Assembly (NCBI GenBank): GCA_028277485.1
Contig: JANQGE010000051.1
Span: 1 to 26,347 of the forward strand
Direction of reading: 5' to 3'
From: Chlorobium sp.
Lineage (GTDB): Bacteria; Bacteroidota; Chlorobiia; Chlorobiales; Chlorobiaceae
Length of the DNA: 26,347 nucleotides
Below are positions 23,707 to 26,347 of this stretch, in pieces (position 1 is the first letter of the stretch; the number at the start of each line of letters is the position of its first letter). The notes under the pieces were generated by a model. The model saw nothing but the letters and a program-made list of their open reading frames with translations. It did no database searches and was not told where the DNA came from. Both the position numbers and the translations under genes were made by a program.

Positions 23707-24141
23707 TCATTGGTCAATGCATGTGTCCGTGCCGTTTTCAAGAAAGGCATCAAGCTGTTCGGGAATTTCAGGACGGCCCCGTTGATTGAGAGCCGTACCG
23801 GTTATTTTTGCCTTCAGGATAAGCTTTTTATCCTTTTCCCGAAAAATATCCTGGTAAAAGGCGAATTTCAGCTTTGATTCCCTCACCATGTTCAGACCGA
23901 ATATAAACCTGTCCCCGCTCCCGAGAGGCAATTTGTAGTCGAGTTCAGCCCGAACGACAACAAGGTTGATCCCTTGCTGTGCATAAGCCGTGAAATCCAT
24001 TCCGACTGCTTTAAGATATTCATGGCGCGCATGTTCGAGATAGTTCTGATAGACACTGTTGTTAACGATTCCCTGCATGTCGCATTCATAATCTCGAACC
24101 GACATCGGGATACTGAAGGCATAGTTTTGCATGGAAAACAT
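23707..24141 (-). CDS. Hotdog-fold acyl-CoA thioesterase (YbgC/4HBT type)
   Basis: A 144-residue hotdog thioesterase that hydrolyses acyl-CoA or acyl-ACP. The characteristic RDYECDMQGIVNNSVYQNYLEHARHEYL helix holds the catalytic aspartate (D21) and matches the YbgC/4-hydroxybenzoyl-CoA thioesterase group. Substrate is not predictable. I use the ATG at 24141, which begins 16 bases after the marC stop. An upstream in-frame ATG at 24195 would overlap marC and add 18 unconserved residues. It is packed in one minus-strand run with marC upstream and the TPR gene downstream. Confidence 0.88.
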   Translation of the reverse strand: MFSMQNYAFSIPMSVRDYECDMQGIVNNSVYQNYLEHARHEYLKAVGMDFTAYAQQGINLVVVRAELDYKLPLGSGDRFIFGLNMVRESKLKFAFYQDIFREKDKKLILKAKITGTALNQRGRPEIPEQLDAFLENGTDTCIDQ

Positions 24142-24157
24142 GGAAGTATAGTATTGA

Positions 24158-24820
24158 TTATAAACCGGGCTCAAACCGCGCGTTGTGCTGATCAAACATG
24201 GATATTGCGCCGAATATTCCCTCGAGGCCTATCTGGACCCCGATAACGGATAGTATGAGACCCATGAGCTGGGTAATGACCTTTAACCTTTCCAGGCCGA
24301 GCGTCTGTTCAACTTTTTCCCCGAGCAGGAAAAAAACATACGTTATCAGACACATGACAGAAAAAACAAGCGCATTCACAGCAATCTCGAGTTCATTGCC
24401 CGTCGCAGAATAACTCATGGAAACTGCGATTGTCCCCGGACCGGCAAGAATGGGAATTCCCAAGGGACTGATACCGATATTCTGACCCGACACACCCGAA
24501 GAACCGCTGCCCGCCGAAGCATGTGCCGCCGACGTTCTGCCATGCATCATGTCAAAACCGATAAAGAAAACCATTATTCCGCCTGCAACACGGAGCGCAG
24601 GAAGGGTAATACCGAAAAAATCGAAAAGAATCCGACCGAGAAGAATAAACCCGAGCACAATACATAAAGCAGTTACAACCGCACTCAGCGCCGTTTTTTT
24701 TACCGCGCGATCATCCATTCCGGCTGTAACGGCTGTAAAAATAGCCGTATTGGCCAACGGATTCATGATGGCAAAATAGCCACCGACCATCACCAGCGTA
24801 TGACTCAGAAGTTCATGCAT
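24158..24820 (-). CDS. MarC family inner-membrane protein
   Basis: A 220-residue integral membrane protein of the MarC (UPF0056) family, whose transport role is unsettled despite the name. About six hydrophobic segments are seen: roughly 5-28, 40-62, 70-92, 115-138, 148-172 and 185-208. The MNPLANTAIFTA and ILAGPGTIAVSMSYS stretches are family hallmarks. A serine/glycine-rich loop (HAGSGSS-like) separates the third and fourth segments. It begins 68 bases after the baeRF3 gene and is 16 bases ahead of the thioesterase, so it may head a small operon. Confidence 0.9.
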   Translation of the reverse strand: MHELLSHTLVMVGGYFAIMNPLANTAIFTAVTAGMDDRAVKKTALSAVVTALCIVLGFILLGRILFDFFGITLPALRVAGGIMVFFIGFDMMHGRTSAAHASAGSGSSGVSGQNIGISPLGIPILAGPGTIAVSMSYSATGNELEIAVNALVFSVMCLITYVFFLLGEKVEQTLGLERLKVITQLMGLILSVIGVQIGLEGIFGAISMFDQHNARFEPGL

Positions 24821-24888
24821 GAGGGAAACAGGTTAATGTACAAGAAGCTCGATCAGAACATTTTCCAGACGGCGTATCCATAACGGTG

Positions 24889-26037
24889 TCAAAACCTGAA
24901 AACAGCCGCGATACCGGCTGTTGACGGCATCTGACCGGAAGGCAGGACATGAACGTTTCCACCTTTTTGCAGCACAAGCTCCCCGATATCATCCAGCAGG
25001 TCGCCGGTTTCCGGGTTCTCGAGATCATCCGGAATGAAATCACCGGTCACCCCGTCGAGAAGACCCGGGTACTGAAAATCATTGTCTATAAACAGCACAG
25101 CGATTCTTCCGGCCGCCGCCGCCCCTGCCACTTCCTCGAGATCATCCGAACCGAGACCTCTGGCGTGAGCATCACCATATTCCTCAACCATGGCCTTCAA
25201 CCGCTCACGGCTTTGCGGTTCGAACACTTCCCAGGCTTTTGCGTGCCTTTTGCCGTTTTCGAGAGCATCAGGGTTCGCATCGATTCCATTCCTCATCAGG
25301 TACGGGTTCTGACTGATCTGTCTGAACAGACCCTGGTTTTCCGGTAGCGCGGCAAGAAGCAGCGGCAGACGGGAAGTTTGAGAGTGGTGTTCAAGGACTC
25401 CTTTATCGACCATACGGAAAAACCTCTCTGCATCAATACCGATTTCATCCTTTCTGGCACCGTGTCCATGATGCATGGGAGGGCCTTTTGCTCCTTTACC
25501 ATAAGAAGCAACTGTCTGGTGCGGCGATGTGATCTGCTCACCCAGAGCCTCGATCATGGTATGCGGAATGCCATCGGCAAGCACTGCCTCGTCAAGTGAA
25601 TCTTTCGTGCCTTCATACAGCCTGACCTCACTTCGCGTAAGGCCGAGAACCTGATAACGCTCATATGCCTGAAAAACCCGCACCAGCGGTTTGGTATAAA
25701 ATCTATCGGACACAACAGCGAAATCCTTTACATTCTCCTGGAGCCGGTAGATTTTGAACATTCCTGACGCCCCGAGCACCGCTAATCCGTCAAGCGTATG
25801 ATTCCAGAAATGGTGATTGCCGGCAAGACCGTAAAAAGGTTTCAGGAGAGAGGCAACCTCCCGCTTCGGATACTTTCTTCCCAGCGATTCCTCCAGCTTC
25901 TTTACAAGATTGCGAAACCGTATAGGATCCTGCTGGTTTTCAGGATGGTGCCGGTGTGTCTTCTGATACAATGAGAGGCATGGCGGTTCCTGCGAAGCAA
26001 ACACAACTGCCGGATAATCGGAAACATGAGCCTTCAT
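24889..26037 (-). CDS. Bacterial archaeo-eukaryotic release-factor-like protein (baeRF family 3)
   Basis: A 382-residue soluble protein that fits the baeRF family 3 group, related to the central and C-terminal parts of archaeal/eukaryotic aRF1/eRF1 and likely to act at the ribosome. Family stretches include QQDPIRFRNLVKKLEE, FWNHTLDGLAVL, YQVLGLTRSEVRLYEGT and MHHGHGARKDEIGID followed by RFFRMVDKGV. The HGHGARKDE loop followed by RFFR looks like the position of the eRF1 GGQ loop, but GGQ itself is absent, so a peptide-releasing role is doubtful. The start is the ATG at 26037 with a strong AAAGGAGG; an upstream ATG at 26106 is rejected. It stands alone between marC and an rRNA operon. Function is inferred from family resemblance only. 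Confidence 0.8.
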   Translation of the reverse strand: MKAHVSDYPAVVFASQEPPCLSLYQKTHRHHPENQQDPIRFRNLVKKLEESLGRKYPKREVASLLKPFYGLAGNHHFWNHTLDGLAVLGASGMFKIYRLQENVKDFAVVSDRFYTKPLVRVFQAYERYQVLGLTRSEVRLYEGTKDSLDEAVLADGIPHTMIEALGEQITSPHQTVASYGKGAKGPPMHHGHGARKDEIGIDAERFFRMVDKGVLEHHSQTSRLPLLLAALPENQGLFRQISQNPYLMRNGIDANPDALENGKRHAKAWEVFEPQSRERLKAMVEEYGDAHARGLGSDDLEEVAGAAAAGRIAVLFIDNDFQYPGLLDGVTGDFIPDDLENPETGDLLDDIGELVLQKGGNVHVLPSGQMPSTAGIAAVFRF

Positions 26038-26066
26038 GCAACCTCCTTTAAATAACTTCTCGGAAG

Positions 26067-26097
26067 ATGTACAAAATACATGCTCTGCAAAGATGTA
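26067..26097 (-). promoter_or_regulatory. ATGTA/TACAT repeats upstream of the baeRF3 gene
   Basis: ATGTA (26067-26071) and TACAT (26077-26081) form an inverted repeat with a 5-base spacer, and another ATGTA is at 26093-26097. They lie 30-60 bases before the start codon, a position suited to an operator. Short motifs in AT-rich DNA may occur by chance. Confidence 0.25.
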
Positions 26098-26251
26098 TTT
26101 CTTCAAGAGCGTTATTTTATAACCGGAGAAATGCGCCGTTTGTTCCGGGAGATAATCAATCGGCAGCCGTCAGTGGGCAGTTGGCAAAGAGGGAAAAGAT
26201 GTTGATGTGCTGAACCGCTGAATGGTTACAATAGCTGGAAAGCCATACAGC

Positions 26252-26284
26252 AAAAAGCCCGTCTCTCACTCAGACGGGCTTTTG
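26252..26284 (-). terminator. Terminator of the rRNA operon
   Basis: AAAAGCCCGTCT (26253-26264) pairs over 12 bases with AGACGGGCTTTT (26272-26283) around a 7-base loop. It is the strongest hairpin at this end and lies just after the 5S gene on the minus strand, followed by TTTTT there. Confidence 0.92.
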
Positions 26285-26306
26285 TGTTGTGGTGTAGTGA
26301 AAAAAA

Positions 26307-26347
26307 CTCGGCGACGACCTACTCTCCCGCTGTTACGCAGTACCATC
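26307..26347 (-). rRNA. rrf: 5S ribosomal RNA, 3' end (partial)
   Basis: The minus strand reads GATGGTACTGCGTAACAGCG and then GGAGAGTAGGTCGTCGCCGAG, the conserved 3' part of bacterial 5S rRNA. The 5' part lies beyond the window, so a 16S-23S-5S operon probably continues to the right. The exact 3' boundary is approximate. Confidence 0.92.

Noticed and set aside
26038..26106. Upstream ATG at 26106 as the start of the baeRF3 protein
   Set aside because: The next ATG at 26037 has a strong AAAGGAGG at correct spacing, and the 23 extra residues do not look like the family's N-terminus.
24799..26347. Toxin-antitoxin or phage defence island near the right end
   Set aside because: Neighbours are MarC, baeRF3 and rRNA; no toxin, nuclease, helicase or antitoxin pair is present.

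Overview
The window looks like a chromosomal segment of a green sulfur bacterium (Chlorobiaceae; genus not resolvable by eye). The main marker is a clear BchZ, the chlorophyllide a reductase subunit of bacteriochlorophyll synthesis. It lies among housekeeping genes that also fit that group: a DUF177-rpmF-plsX-fab cluster, an exported GH3 enzyme and a split glycine dehydrogenase. Shine-Dalgarno sequences are often weak, so several starts were chosen by spacing and family length.

Left edge (1-1121): a P4-type tyrosine integrase reads off the left end and sits beside the 3' end of tRNA-Asn(GTT). This is the usual layout of an island integrated at a tRNA gene; the island body lies outside the window. 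From 1300 to 8457 a long plus-strand cluster encodes DUF177/YceD, ribosomal protein L32, PlsX, FabH, FabD, FabG, ACP, FabF and RNase III, which is the core of type II fatty-acid and phospholipid precursor synthesis. It is followed by gcvPB, an HNH nuclease-like gene, an exported beta-N-acetylhexosaminidase and bchZ (8562-14046).

After a structured 345-base gap come thrS, infC, rpmI, rplT and pheS (14392-18770), a classic translation cluster closed by a strong hairpin terminator. From there to the right end everything is on the minus strand: a small DUF6858-like protein; the rpsF-ssb-rpsR-rplI operon; a compact run of marC, a thioesterase, a TPR protein, a GT9 glycosyltransferase and xth; a bacterial archaeo-eukaryotic release-factor-like protein (baeRF family 3); and finally the terminator and 3' end of a 5S rRNA, so an rRNA operon lies just outside.

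Most of the window is conserved housekeeping DNA. The points most worth a second look are the baeRF3 protein next to the rRNA operon, a dispersed non-coding repeat family at 14149-14193, 17019-17113 and 19329-19375, a nested hairpin element directly after bchZ, an SSB without the usual acidic tip, the possible operator/leader elements, and the tRNA-Asn island boundary. I see no CRISPR array, insertion sequence or clear multi-gene defence system.
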